Source of the DNA: Streptomyces lavendofoliae | GTDB lineage: Bacteria; Actinomycetota; Actinomycetes; Streptomycetales; Streptomycetaceae | DNA length: 64,000 nt | Assembly (NCBI RefSeq): GCF_014649735.1 | Contig: NZ_BMTP01000010.1 | Location: 1 to 64,000, forward strand | Direction of reading: 5' to 3' | Part shown: in pieces, positions 1-6,895 of the stretch | Position numbering within the stretch: the first letter of the stretch is position 1 | Layout of the letters: the number at the start of each line of letters is the position of its first letter | Notes under the pieces: model-generated | Told to the model about the DNA's origin: nothing | Seen by the model: only the letters and a program-made list of their open reading frames with translations | The model's database searches: none | Program-made: the position numbers and the translations under genes

Positions 1-53
1 CGGCCTCCGAACGGGGCTTCCTCGACGCCCATCTGCTGGCCCGCCGTTCGTAG
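1..53 (+). CDS. 3' end of an unidentified CDS (partial)
   Basis: The third forward frame is open from the window edge to a TAG at 51-53 and ends in ASERGFLDAHLLARRS. Only about 16 residues are visible, so no family can be named. Codon third positions are mostly G/C, as in a real Streptomyces gene. It may be only an accidental open frame. Confidence 0.35.
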   Translation, partial: ASERGFLDAHLLARRS

Positions 54-60
54 GTCCTGC

Positions 61-73
61 CAGGTAATACCTG
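61..73. promoter_or_regulatory. Perfect 13-bp palindrome, operator-like
   Basis: CAGGTA-A-TACCTG is a perfect dyad with AT-rich centre just after the partial upstream gene. It resembles a small repressor site, but no adjacent intact gene explains it. Confidence 0.3.
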
Positions 74-140
74 CCGGACGGTCGGCGCACCTCCGGACTG
101 CCAGCTCGGCGGACGCTCGCTGATCCGACGGGAATTGTCA

Positions 141-281
141 GACAGGCCCTAGGGCGTGTCTTTTTGCTCAGGAGATGCGAGGTGGAGGAGGGAGCCGCTG
201 CGGAGCATCGGCGACCGACGACACCGCCGCGGTGCGCGTGCCAGGGCGCGCGAGCCCGGCGAGATCCGAAGGACACGCCCT
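141..281. repeat. Inverted repeat pair, possible MITE or insertion-sequence remnant
   Basis: AGGGCGTGTC at 151-160 is repeated as its exact complement GACACGCCCT at 272-281, enclosing about 110 bp without a gene. The left copy also forms a near-palindrome with the preceding bases at 141-160, GACA-G-GCCCTAGGGC-G-TGTC, centred on CTAG. Terminal repeats of this look are common at ends of Streptomyces insertion sequences (recalled, not searched). No transposase is present. Confidence 0.4.
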
Positions 282-350
282 GGCGCGGTGCCGCCGCCCG
301 GCGCCCGTACCGGGAGGGCTGTCGCACCACGCGACGCCCGCTGGTCGCGG

Positions 351-520
351 TCAGGCGGCGCTGAGGGCGACCGGCAGCGTGTCACAGGCGGCTACGAAGT
401 CGGACGCCCGGCGGGCGGGGGAGCGCGGCAGGCGGATGCCGTCCACCCGTGCCAGCAAGGCCCCGGACACCAGGCGCAGCTGCGTACGGGCGAGTGCGGC
501 GCCCATGCAGAAGTCGCCCG
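351..520 (-). pseudogene. Cytochrome P450 C-terminal fragment
   Basis: The reverse strand encodes a piece with FCMGAALARTQLRLVSGALL, which is the P450 heme-ligand loop (Cys codon at 507-509) followed by the L helix (normally GxGxHxCxGxxLAR). It then runs through a normal P450 C-terminus of about 37 residues to a TGA at 351-353. Upstream of the loop the coding sequence is lost: the same frame enters a GC-rich tandem repeat (523-640) and no ExxR, I helix or N-terminus is found. This is therefore a 5'-truncated relic. The intact P450 at 6896-8266 is not its parent, since its heme loop differs. Confidence 0.7.
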
Positions 521-522
521 CA

Positions 523-640
523 CGTCCCCGAACACCCCGTGCCCGCCCGCGTCCCCGAACACCCTGTGCCCGCCGCGTCCCGGAACACCCCGTGCCCGCC
601 CGCACGTCCCCGAACACCCCGTGCCCGCCCGCGTCCCCGG
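523..640. repeat. 27-bp tandem repeat, about four copies
   Basis: Units starting CGTCCCCGAACACCCCGTGC begin near 523, 550, 576 and 605, with a partial unit near 632. Copies differ by one to three bases (CCCTGT for CCCCGT, CGGAAC for CGAACA) and by small length changes. The array abuts the broken P450 heme loop, so its expansion may be linked to loss of that gene. Confidence 0.8.
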
Positions 641-745
641 GACAGAGCGCGCTTGCCCTTTTCCGCGTGTTCTCGCCCGCACGGCGCCCCGTGACCCGTC
701 CCGACGCGCATATTGACGTGCCCATGACTCCTTCCCTAGCGTAGC

Positions 746-753
746 AAGCGCTT
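746..753. promoter_or_regulatory. LacI-type operator core upstream of the pectate lyase
   Basis: AAGCGCTT lies 40 bp before the pectate lyase start, inside a short AT-richer stretch (TAGCAAGCGCTTTCC). The central CG palindrome flanked by A/T is the usual half-site form for LacI-family sugar regulators. The regulator gene is not in this window. Confidence 0.5.
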
Positions 754-793
754 TCCCCATGACGTACCCGGAGCCGCATCCCCAAGAGCCCCC

Positions 794-2377
794 ATGAAAC
801 CCGCGACACCGCTGTCCTTACTGGCGTGCGCCGCCCTGGCGGCCGGTGCCGTCGTGGCGCTGCCGGCCACCACGGCCAATGCCGCGACGACCCGTTACGA
901 GGCCGAACGCGCGCCCGCCACCTGTGACGGCACCATCGACTCCAACTACGCCGGCTACTCCGGAACCGGCTTCTGCAACGGCAGGAACGCCGTGGGCGCG
1001 GCGGTCCAGTTCACGGTGGACGCGCCACAGGCCGGTACCGCGACGCTGGCCGTGCGCTTCGCGAACGGCACCACCACCGCACGCCCCGCCGACATCACGG
1101 TCAACGGCTCGCCGGCCGCCTCGGCGCCGTTCGAGAGCACCGGTACGTGGGCGGGCTGGACCATCAGGACGCTCACGGTCCCGCTGCGGGCGGGCGGCAA
1201 CACCGTCCGGTTCACTCCGACCACCTCCGGCGGCCTGCCGAACCTCGACCACCTCGACGCCGAGGTGAGCGGCACGGTGCCGCCCCCGTCCGGCTCCGTG
1301 CTGTACGTCGCGCCGAACGGCAGCGACGGCGCGGCCGGGACGCAGGCGAACCCGACGACGCTCACCTCGGCGATCGCCCGGATCACTCCCGGCGGGACGA
1401 TCCTGCTGCGCGGCGGCACCTACCGCCACGCGCGGACCGTCACCATCCCGCAGGGCAACAACGGCACCTCCGCCGCCCGCACCAAGCTGTCCGCCTACCC
1501 GGGGGAGACCCCGGTGCTCGACTTCTCGGCCATGGCGGAGGACCCGGCGAACCGCGGGCTCGCCGTCAACGGCTCGTACTGGCACGTCTCCGGGATCGTC
1601 GTCGAACGCGCCGGGGACAACGGCATCTTCGTCGGCGGCAGCAACAACGTCTTCGAGCGCACGGTGACCCGGTTCAACCGCGACACCGGGCTGCAGCTGT
1701 CCCGGATGGCCTCCACCACCCCGCGCGACCAGTGGCCGTCGCACAACCTGGTGGTGAGCGCGGAGTCGCACGACAACGCCGACTCCGACGGGGAGGACGC
1801 CGACGGCTTCGCCGCGAAGCTCACCGTCGGTCCCGGGAACGTCTTCCGGTACGCCGTGGCACATCACAACATCGACGACGGCTGGGACCTCTACACCAAG
1901 ACCGACACCGGCCCCATCGGGGCGGTGACCATCGAGGACTCCCTCGCGCACACCAACGGCACCCTGAGCGACGGCACCGTGAACTCCAACGGCGACCGCA
2001 ACGGCTACAAGCTCGGCGGCGAGGACATCGCGGTCGACCACGTCGTACGGCGCAGCTTCGCGGTGCGGAACGGCAAGCACGGGTTCACCTACAACAGGAA
2101 CCCCGGCAGGATGACGGTGTCGGGCAACGTCGCTGTCGACAACGCCCAGCGCAATTACTCGTTCGACGCCGGCACCTCCGTGTTCCGCGACAACGTCTCG
2201 TGCCGCGCTGGCAGCGGGACGAACGACAAGGCGGTCGGCGACGCCGACGGCTCGAACCAGTTCTGGTCCGGCTCGAACGGCTCCCGGTGCTCCGCGTACA
2301 CCGGTGCCCTCGGGTGGTCCTTCGCCGCCGACGGGCGGCTCGTCGTCACCTTCGGCGGCACCCCGGTGACGTCCTAG
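794..2377 (+). CDS. Secreted pectate lyase, CBM35 plus PL9 beta-helix
   Basis: The 527-residue protein has a Sec signal peptide (about residues 1-31, cut after ANA), then a CBM35-like module (about 32-160, starting TRYEAERAP), a PPP linker, and a right-handed beta-helix (about 170-500). The segment DGEDADGFAAKLTVG followed by NIDDGWDLYTK carries the cluster of Asp residues and the Lys that bind calcium and act as base in PL9 pectate lyases. It should cleave de-esterified pectin outside the cell by beta-elimination. It is a single gene with a LacI-like operator in front and a hairpin terminator behind, as expected for a sugar-induced plant-polymer enzyme. Confidence 0.88.
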   Translation: MKPATPLSLLACAALAAGAVVALPATTANAATTRYEAERAPATCDGTIDSNYAGYSGTGFCNGRNAVGAAVQFTVDAPQAGTATLAVRFANGTTTARPADITVNGSPAASAPFESTGTWAGWTIRTLTVPLRAGGNTVRFTPTTSGGLPNLDHLDAEVSGTVPPPSGSVLYVAPNGSDGAAGTQANPTTLTSAIARITPGGTILLRGGTYRHARTVTIPQGNNGTSAARTKLSAYPGETPVLDFSAMAEDPANRGLAVNGSYWHVSGIVVERAGDNGIFVGGSNNVFERTVTRFNRDTGLQLSRMASTTPRDQWPSHNLVVSAESHDNADSDGEDADGFAAKLTVGPGNVFRYAVAHHNIDDGWDLYTKTDTGPIGAVTIEDSLAHTNGTLSDGTVNSNGDRNGYKLGGEDIAVDHVVRRSFAVRNGKHGFTYNRNPGRMTVSGNVAVDNAQRNYSFDAGTSVFRDNVSCRAGSGTNDKAVGDADGSNQFWSGSNGSRCSAYTGALGWSFAADGRLVVTFGGTPVTS

Positions 2378-2404
2378 CCCCGGCGCCGCCCGCGCGTCCT
2401 GTCC

Positions 2405-2432
2405 GGCCCGCCCGGTTCCGACCGGGCGGGCC
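2405..2432 (+). terminator. Hairpin terminator after pectate lyase
   Basis: A perfect 12-bp GC stem (GGCCCGCCCGGT / ACCGGGCGGGCC) with a TCCG loop lies 28 bp after the stop. There is no U tract, as is usual in Streptomyces. Confidence 0.75.
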
Positions 2433-2575
2433 GGGCTCGTGCTGTCGTCCCGCCGGCCGGCGGCCCCCACGGGCGGCGGGGCCGAACGCGGCGGCGACGG
2501 CGGTCCTGTGGAGATTTCTACCGGGGGGTAGGCCCGCGCGGCGCTCCTGTTGTACGGTCCGTCCGAACAGCTTGC

Positions 2576-2590
2576 TTACACCCTGTCTAA
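2576..2590. promoter_or_regulatory. Imperfect palindrome upstream of diiron oxygenase
   Basis: TTACACCCTGTCTAA reads TTA-n-AC-CCT-GT-n-TAA, a dyad matching at 10 of 12 arm positions, nested in a wider CTTG...CAAG repeat (2571-2594). It sits about 35 bp upstream of the ATG at 2624, where a repressor would block transcription. The form suits a TetR-type site; no cognate regulator is adjacent. Confidence 0.4.
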
Positions 2591-2623
2591 CAAGGAACGC
2601 CGCTCGATCCGAGGAGCCCCAGC

Positions 2624-3538
2624 ATGGCAAGCAGCACCGCTCGTCCGGAGACCCACGACGGAGCGCACGCCCAGGACGTCGCCCGCCGCCTGCTCGGCTC
2701 GTCCGCGACGCTCTCGTACGACCCGGCCGTCGAGGTCGACTGGGAGACACCGCTCGACAAGGACTTCCACGGCGCCAGCCCCGAGTGGAGCACCCTCTAC
2801 GGCACGGCCTACTGGCGGGAGATGACCGACGCCCAGCGCAAGGAGCTGACGCGGCAGGAGGCCGCGTCGGTGGCCAGCACGGGCATCTGGTTCGAGATGA
2901 TCCTCCAGCAGATGGTGCTGCGCGACATATACGCCAAGGACCCGACCCGGCCCGCCGTCCAGTGGGCGCTGACGGAGATAGCCGACGAATGCCGGCACTC
3001 GATCATGTTCGCCCGGGGTGCCGAGAAGCTCGGGGCGCCGGCCTACCGACCGCACCGGATAGCCGTCGAACTGGGCAGGGCGTTCAAGACCATCGCGTTC
3101 GGGGAGGCCGCGTACGCCGCCATCCTGGTGGCCGAGGAAGTCCTCGACGTCATGCAGCGGGACTGGATGAGGGACGAGCGGGTCGCCCCCTTCGTCCGCA
3201 CCATCAACAACATCCACGTCGTCGAGGAGTCGCGGCACATGAAGTTCGCCCGCGACGAGACGCGCAGGCGCCTCGCGCGCGCCGGACGGCTGCGCCGTCA
3301 GGTGCACGCCGTCGTCATCGCGATCGCGTCCTACGTCATCGTCACCAGCATGGTGAACAAGGACGTGTACGAGAACGCCGGCCTCGACCGGGAGCGGGCC
3401 GTCCGGGAGGCCAGGGCCAACGAGCACCACAAGGCCCTGATGCGGTCGAGCTGCGCGGGGCTGATGGAGTTCCTGGCGTCCGCCCGCCTGCTCACCCGGC
3501 CCGCCCTGGTGTTCTACAAGCGCGCCCACCTGATCTGA
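2624..3538 (+). CDS. AurF-family non-heme diiron oxygenase
   Basis: The 304-residue protein carries the complete AurF-type metal set with family spacing: E91, E122, H125, E171, H198, E202 and H205 (motifs DECRH and EESRH). AurF oxidises p-aminobenzoate to the nitro compound, and relatives oxidise other amines or carbon centres. The substrate here cannot be read from sequence. The gene has a clear GAGGAG ribosome site and is followed 28 bp later by a ferredoxin-reductase fusion that could deliver its electrons. It has no signal peptide and should be cytoplasmic. The surrounding lipid-oxidation genes suggest a lipid-linked substrate, but that is inference. Confidence 0.85.
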   Translation: MASSTARPETHDGAHAQDVARRLLGSSATLSYDPAVEVDWETPLDKDFHGASPEWSTLYGTAYWREMTDAQRKELTRQEAASVASTGIWFEMILQQMVLRDIYAKDPTRPAVQWALTEIADECRHSIMFARGAEKLGAPAYRPHRIAVELGRAFKTIAFGEAAYAAILVAEEVLDVMQRDWMRDERVAPFVRTINNIHVVEESRHMKFARDETRRRLARAGRLRRQVHAVVIAIASYVIVTSMVNKDVYENAGLDRERAVREARANEHHKALMRSSCAGLMEFLASARLLTRPALVFYKRAHLI

Positions 3539-3566
3539 TCCGATCCGAACCGGACCGAGCGACGAC

Positions 3567-5216
3567 ATGACCTACGCCATCACCCAGACCTGTTGCAGCG
3601 ACGCCACCTGTGTCGCCGTGTGCCCCGTCAACTGCATCCACCCCACCCCCGACGAACCGGCGTTCGGCACCACCGACATGCTGTACATCGACCCGCGGGC
3701 CTGCATCGACTGCGGCGCCTGCGCCGACGCCTGCCCGGTGGACGCGATCTTCCCGGCCGACCGCCTGACCGGTCCGCGGAAGGAGTTCGCCGGGATCAAC
3801 GCGGCGTACTACGGCGACGAGCCGTCCCCGGCCGCCGACGGCGGACCCAACTTCCACGTCTGGGGCGAGCCGAGCTTCGCGCGCAGCCTGCCCTCCGACT
3901 TCGCGCCCGTCCGGGTCGCGGTCGTCGGGACCGGCCCGGCCGGCATGTACGCCGCCGAGGACCTGCTGCTGCACACCAACGCCGAGGTCACGCTGATCGA
4001 CCGGCTCCCGGTGGCCGGCGGCCTCGTCAGGTACGGCGTCGCTCCGGACCACCCCGGCACCAGGGGCATCGGGGACGCCTTCGCCCGGTTCCACTCCCAC
4101 CCCCGCGTGCGGATGCACCTCGGCGTCGAGGTGGGCCGGGACATCACCGCCGAGGAACTCGCCGCCCACCACCACGCGGTGGTGTACGCGGTGGGCGCCG
4201 GTGCCGACCGCCGCCTCGGCGTCCCGGGGGAGGACCTGCCCGGCAGCCTCTCCGCCACCACGTTCGTCTCCTGGTACAACGCCCACCCGGACGTCCCCGC
4301 GGACGCGGTCCGGCCGTCCGGTGAAAGGGCGGTCGTCGTCGGGAACGGCAACGTCGCCCTGGACATCGCGCGCGTCCTCGTATCGGACGCCGACGACCTT
4401 GCCCGCACCGACATCGCCGACCACGCGCTGACCGCCCTGCGCGCTGCGCCGGTGCGCGAGGTGGTGCTGCTCGGGCGACGGGGCCCCGAGGACGCGGCGT
4501 ACACACCGTCCGAACTGCGCGCCCTGCGGCACCTGGACGGGGTGGAGCTGCTCGTCGACGACCATGACCCGCGCGTCGGCGCGGCCGTCGACGCGGCCGG
4601 CGCGGCGGACAGGGCGGCGCTCCTGCGGGGCATCACCCGCGCACCGGTCGACTGGTCCCGCCCACCCGCGCCGGGCCGCCGCATCGTGTTCCGCTTCCAC
4701 TCCGCCCCGGTGGAGGTCCTCGGCGAAGACGCGGTCCGCGCCGTACGGGTCACCGGACCGTCCGGCGAGCGGTCCCTGCCGACCGGCATGGTGCTGCGGG
4801 CGGTCGGCCACCGCGGCGTACCGGTCGCCGGACTGCCCTTCGACGAGGCGACGGGAACCGTCCCGCACGAGGCGGGCCGGGTGCCGGGCCGGCCGGGCAC
4901 GTACGTCGTGGGGTGGATCAAGCGCGGTCCCTCGGGCGGCATCGGGACCAACCGCACCTGCGCGGCCGAGACGGTGGGGACGCTGATCGCCGACGCCGTC
5001 GCCGGCGCCCTCCCCGAGCCGGCACACCCGGCGAAGGCCCTCCGGCGGCTTCTGCGGCGCCGGGTCGGGGCGGTCGTGGACGCCCGGGGGCTCGCCGCGA
5101 TCGACCGCGCCGAGCTGACCCGGGGCCGCGACGCGGGCCGGCCCCGGGTCAAACTGGCCACCGTCGAGGAGCTGAGGGCGACGGCGGGGCGTGCCCGGTG
5201 GGCACCGCGCCCCTGA
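3567..5216 (+). CDS. Ferredoxin-NADP reductase with N-terminal 7Fe ferredoxin (FprB type)
   Basis: The 549-residue fusion has a bacterial 7Fe ferredoxin at residues 1-60: Cys 9, 15 and 19 plus Pro20 for a [3Fe-4S] cluster, and CIDCGACADACP (46-57) for a [4Fe-4S] cluster. It then has an adrenodoxin-reductase-like flavoprotein with the FAD loop VVGTGPAGMYAAED near 120 and the NADP loop VVGNGNVALDIARV near 255, and ends with the family GGIGTNRTCAAETV motif. Mycobacterium FprB has the same layout. It should pass electrons from NADPH through FAD and iron-sulfur clusters to an oxygenase. The AurF-like protein 28 bp upstream and the P450 downstream are the obvious candidates. Confidence 0.9.
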   Translation: MTYAITQTCCSDATCVAVCPVNCIHPTPDEPAFGTTDMLYIDPRACIDCGACADACPVDAIFPADRLTGPRKEFAGINAAYYGDEPSPAADGGPNFHVWGEPSFARSLPSDFAPVRVAVVGTGPAGMYAAEDLLLHTNAEVTLIDRLPVAGGLVRYGVAPDHPGTRGIGDAFARFHSHPRVRMHLGVEVGRDITAEELAAHHHAVVYAVGAGADRRLGVPGEDLPGSLSATTFVSWYNAHPDVPADAVRPSGERAVVVGNGNVALDIARVLVSDADDLARTDIADHALTALRAAPVREVVLLGRRGPEDAAYTPSELRALRHLDGVELLVDDHDPRVGAAVDAAGAADRAALLRGITRAPVDWSRPPAPGRRIVFRFHSAPVEVLGEDAVRAVRVTGPSGERSLPTGMVLRAVGHRGVPVAGLPFDEATGTVPHEAGRVPGRPGTYVVGWIKRGPSGGIGTNRTCAAETVGTLIADAVAGALPEPAHPAKALRRLLRRRVGAVVDARGLAAIDRAELTRGRDAGRPRVKLATVEELRATAGRARWAPRP

Positions 5217-5228
5217 CGGGCCACGCCG

Positions 5229-6821
5229 TCACGGGGCGCGCTTCACCCCGAGCGACACCCGGTAGCGCCCGTCGTCCTCCGGCAGGTTGCGATGGACGAC
5301 GTCGGACAGGGAACGCGTCCGGCGCAGGATGTCCATCCCCTCCGGCGAGAACGTGGCGGGGGTGAACAACCGGGGCGACAGCAGCGGGTTGGTCAGCGCC
5401 TCGGAGAACGAGTCGATGCCGATGATCCGCCCGAGCAGATTGCCGAAGAGGCTGCCGTGCCGGGCGTCCTCGGCGAAGATGCCGACGTAGAGGTCCAGTT
5501 CGTCGACCCCGCCGTACATCCCGTGCAGCGCGTCCCGCACCACCGGGTCCCCGGTCACCTGACGCAGGTCGGTCGCCCGGGGGAAGCCGAAGTGCTCCCG
5601 GTAGTCGTTGTACGAGGCCACCTCCAGCTCGCGGCTCACCTCGACGGTGCGCGCCTCGATGGGCAGCAGCAGCGGGTCGGTGTTGAACAGCCCCATGCGC
5701 CCGGCGGGCTGGCGGGACAGGTCGTCGAAGAGCGGGCCCATACCCCGCTCCTCGATGAGCCGGCCGTTGGCGAGGGTGTGCGCCAGCGGCACCTCCCGGC
5801 CCGCGACCCGGTACACGGACGGGATGAGGCTGTGCCAGCGGTAGACCAGGCTGAACTCGATGGTCGACCAGTTCTCCCGGTGCCAGCTGGCGCGCACCGT
5901 GCGCAGCGGGTCGAGACGGAACCGGAAGTGGAACGGCGTCAGGTGGTTGATGTACTCCTCCAGCACCAGCCGGATCGTCATCACCACCAGGATGTTGCGG
6001 GTGGTCTGGAAGATCCGCTCGTCGTCCCACGACGGGTACGCGCGCGCCAGCAGCCCCGCGATCCGGTTGTGCTCGCGCAGGAAGAGCACGTTGACGAGCA
6101 TGGGACCGAGGTGGGCGTGCGCCCTGTCGCCGCCCGACGCGAACACGGTGTCGCGCAGCGGCTCCGGGACGTCCTCCCAGCGGGCCGGCTTCAGCGCGGC
6201 GAACTCCGCCTTGATACGGCCGCCCTCGCACAGCAGGGGCGGGAACTCCCCGCCTCCGGCCGTCCGGCTCTTCAGCCGCCCGCCCTCGAACTCCCGCAGA
6301 CACGCCGTCATCCCCGCGGTCGCCCCGTACAACTGCACCATGTCGATGGTGTGCGGCGAGTCGGTGCGCCGGGGGTCGCCGCCCCGCCCGTGCCCGCGCA
6401 GGAACCCGTCGGTGAACCACTGGGCGAAGGCGGGCAGCAGGGCGGTCGACCGGGCGCAGCGGGCGCCGTCGCCGTCCCGGCGGAAGAGCTCCGCCGCCCG
6501 GTCGGGGGCGGGCCGCCCGGGGTGCGGCGCGGGGTCCGGAGGGAGGTGCCTTCCCACGTACGACCGGTCCGTGAGGGAGGCCCAGGAGGTGTAGGGCGCC
6601 ATCGTGCTCAGCGGGTTGGGACGGGGCGGCGCCTTGAGGATGGCGCGGTCGGTCAGCACCGCGTTGGTCTTGCGGTACAGCCACCGGTTGCCCTGCACCG
6701 CCCGCCACAGGGGCGCGTAGTGGGTGAGGACGTGCGCCTCGGCACGGTTGCGCAGTCCGTCCCTGGAGGTGTCGCGGCCGTCGTCCGCCCCGGTGCGCGC
6801 GCGGCGCGAGGTCGTGGTCAT
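5229..6821 (-). CDS. Cyclooxygenase-like animal heme peroxidase family protein with altered distal site
   Basis: The 530-residue protein aligns along its length with prostaglandin synthase and alpha-dioxygenase. FAQWFTDGFL (132-141) corresponds to the COX segment FAQHFTHQFF. REHNRIAGLL (249-258) and EFSLVYRWHSLIP (322-334) follow. The catalytic Tyr (Y327) and proximal heme His (H330) are kept, but the distal His position is Asp138; Gln134 is kept. This suggests a fatty-acid dioxygenase with little or no peroxidase activity. The start at 6821 (MTTTSRRAR) is chosen because a GAGGGCAGG site precedes it; an in-frame start at 6899 would overlap the P450 stop. The P450 lies 74 bp upstream on the same strand, so co-transcription is likely. 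There is no signal peptide. Confidence 0.85.
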   Translation of the reverse strand: MTTTSRRARTGADDGRDTSRDGLRNRAEAHVLTHYAPLWRAVQGNRWLYRKTNAVLTDRAILKAPPRPNPLSTMAPYTSWASLTDRSYVGRHLPPDPAPHPGRPAPDRAAELFRRDGDGARCARSTALLPAFAQWFTDGFLRGHGRGGDPRRTDSPHTIDMVQLYGATAGMTACLREFEGGRLKSRTAGGGEFPPLLCEGGRIKAEFAALKPARWEDVPEPLRDTVFASGGDRAHAHLGPMLVNVLFLREHNRIAGLLARAYPSWDDERIFQTTRNILVVMTIRLVLEEYINHLTPFHFRFRLDPLRTVRASWHRENWSTIEFSLVYRWHSLIPSVYRVAGREVPLAHTLANGRLIEERGMGPLFDDLSRQPAGRMGLFNTDPLLLPIEARTVEVSRELEVASYNDYREHFGFPRATDLRQVTGDPVVRDALHGMYGGVDELDLYVGIFAEDARHGSLFGNLLGRIIGIDSFSEALTNPLLSPRLFTPATFSPEGMDILRRTRSLSDVVHRNLPEDDGRYRVSLGVKRAP

Positions 6822-6895
6822 CGGTCCCTGCCCTCTCGTCGGTACGCCGGCCCGTGGGCCCGCGGGGTGCGCCGGAGCGCCGGAGCTCCGGTACG

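Noticed and set aside
818..2470. Long reverse-strand frame opposite the pectate lyase (550 codons)
   Set aside because: It is Gly/Val/Arg-rich with no family motif and mirrors the third-position GC of the real forward gene, which has signal peptide and catalytic motifs.
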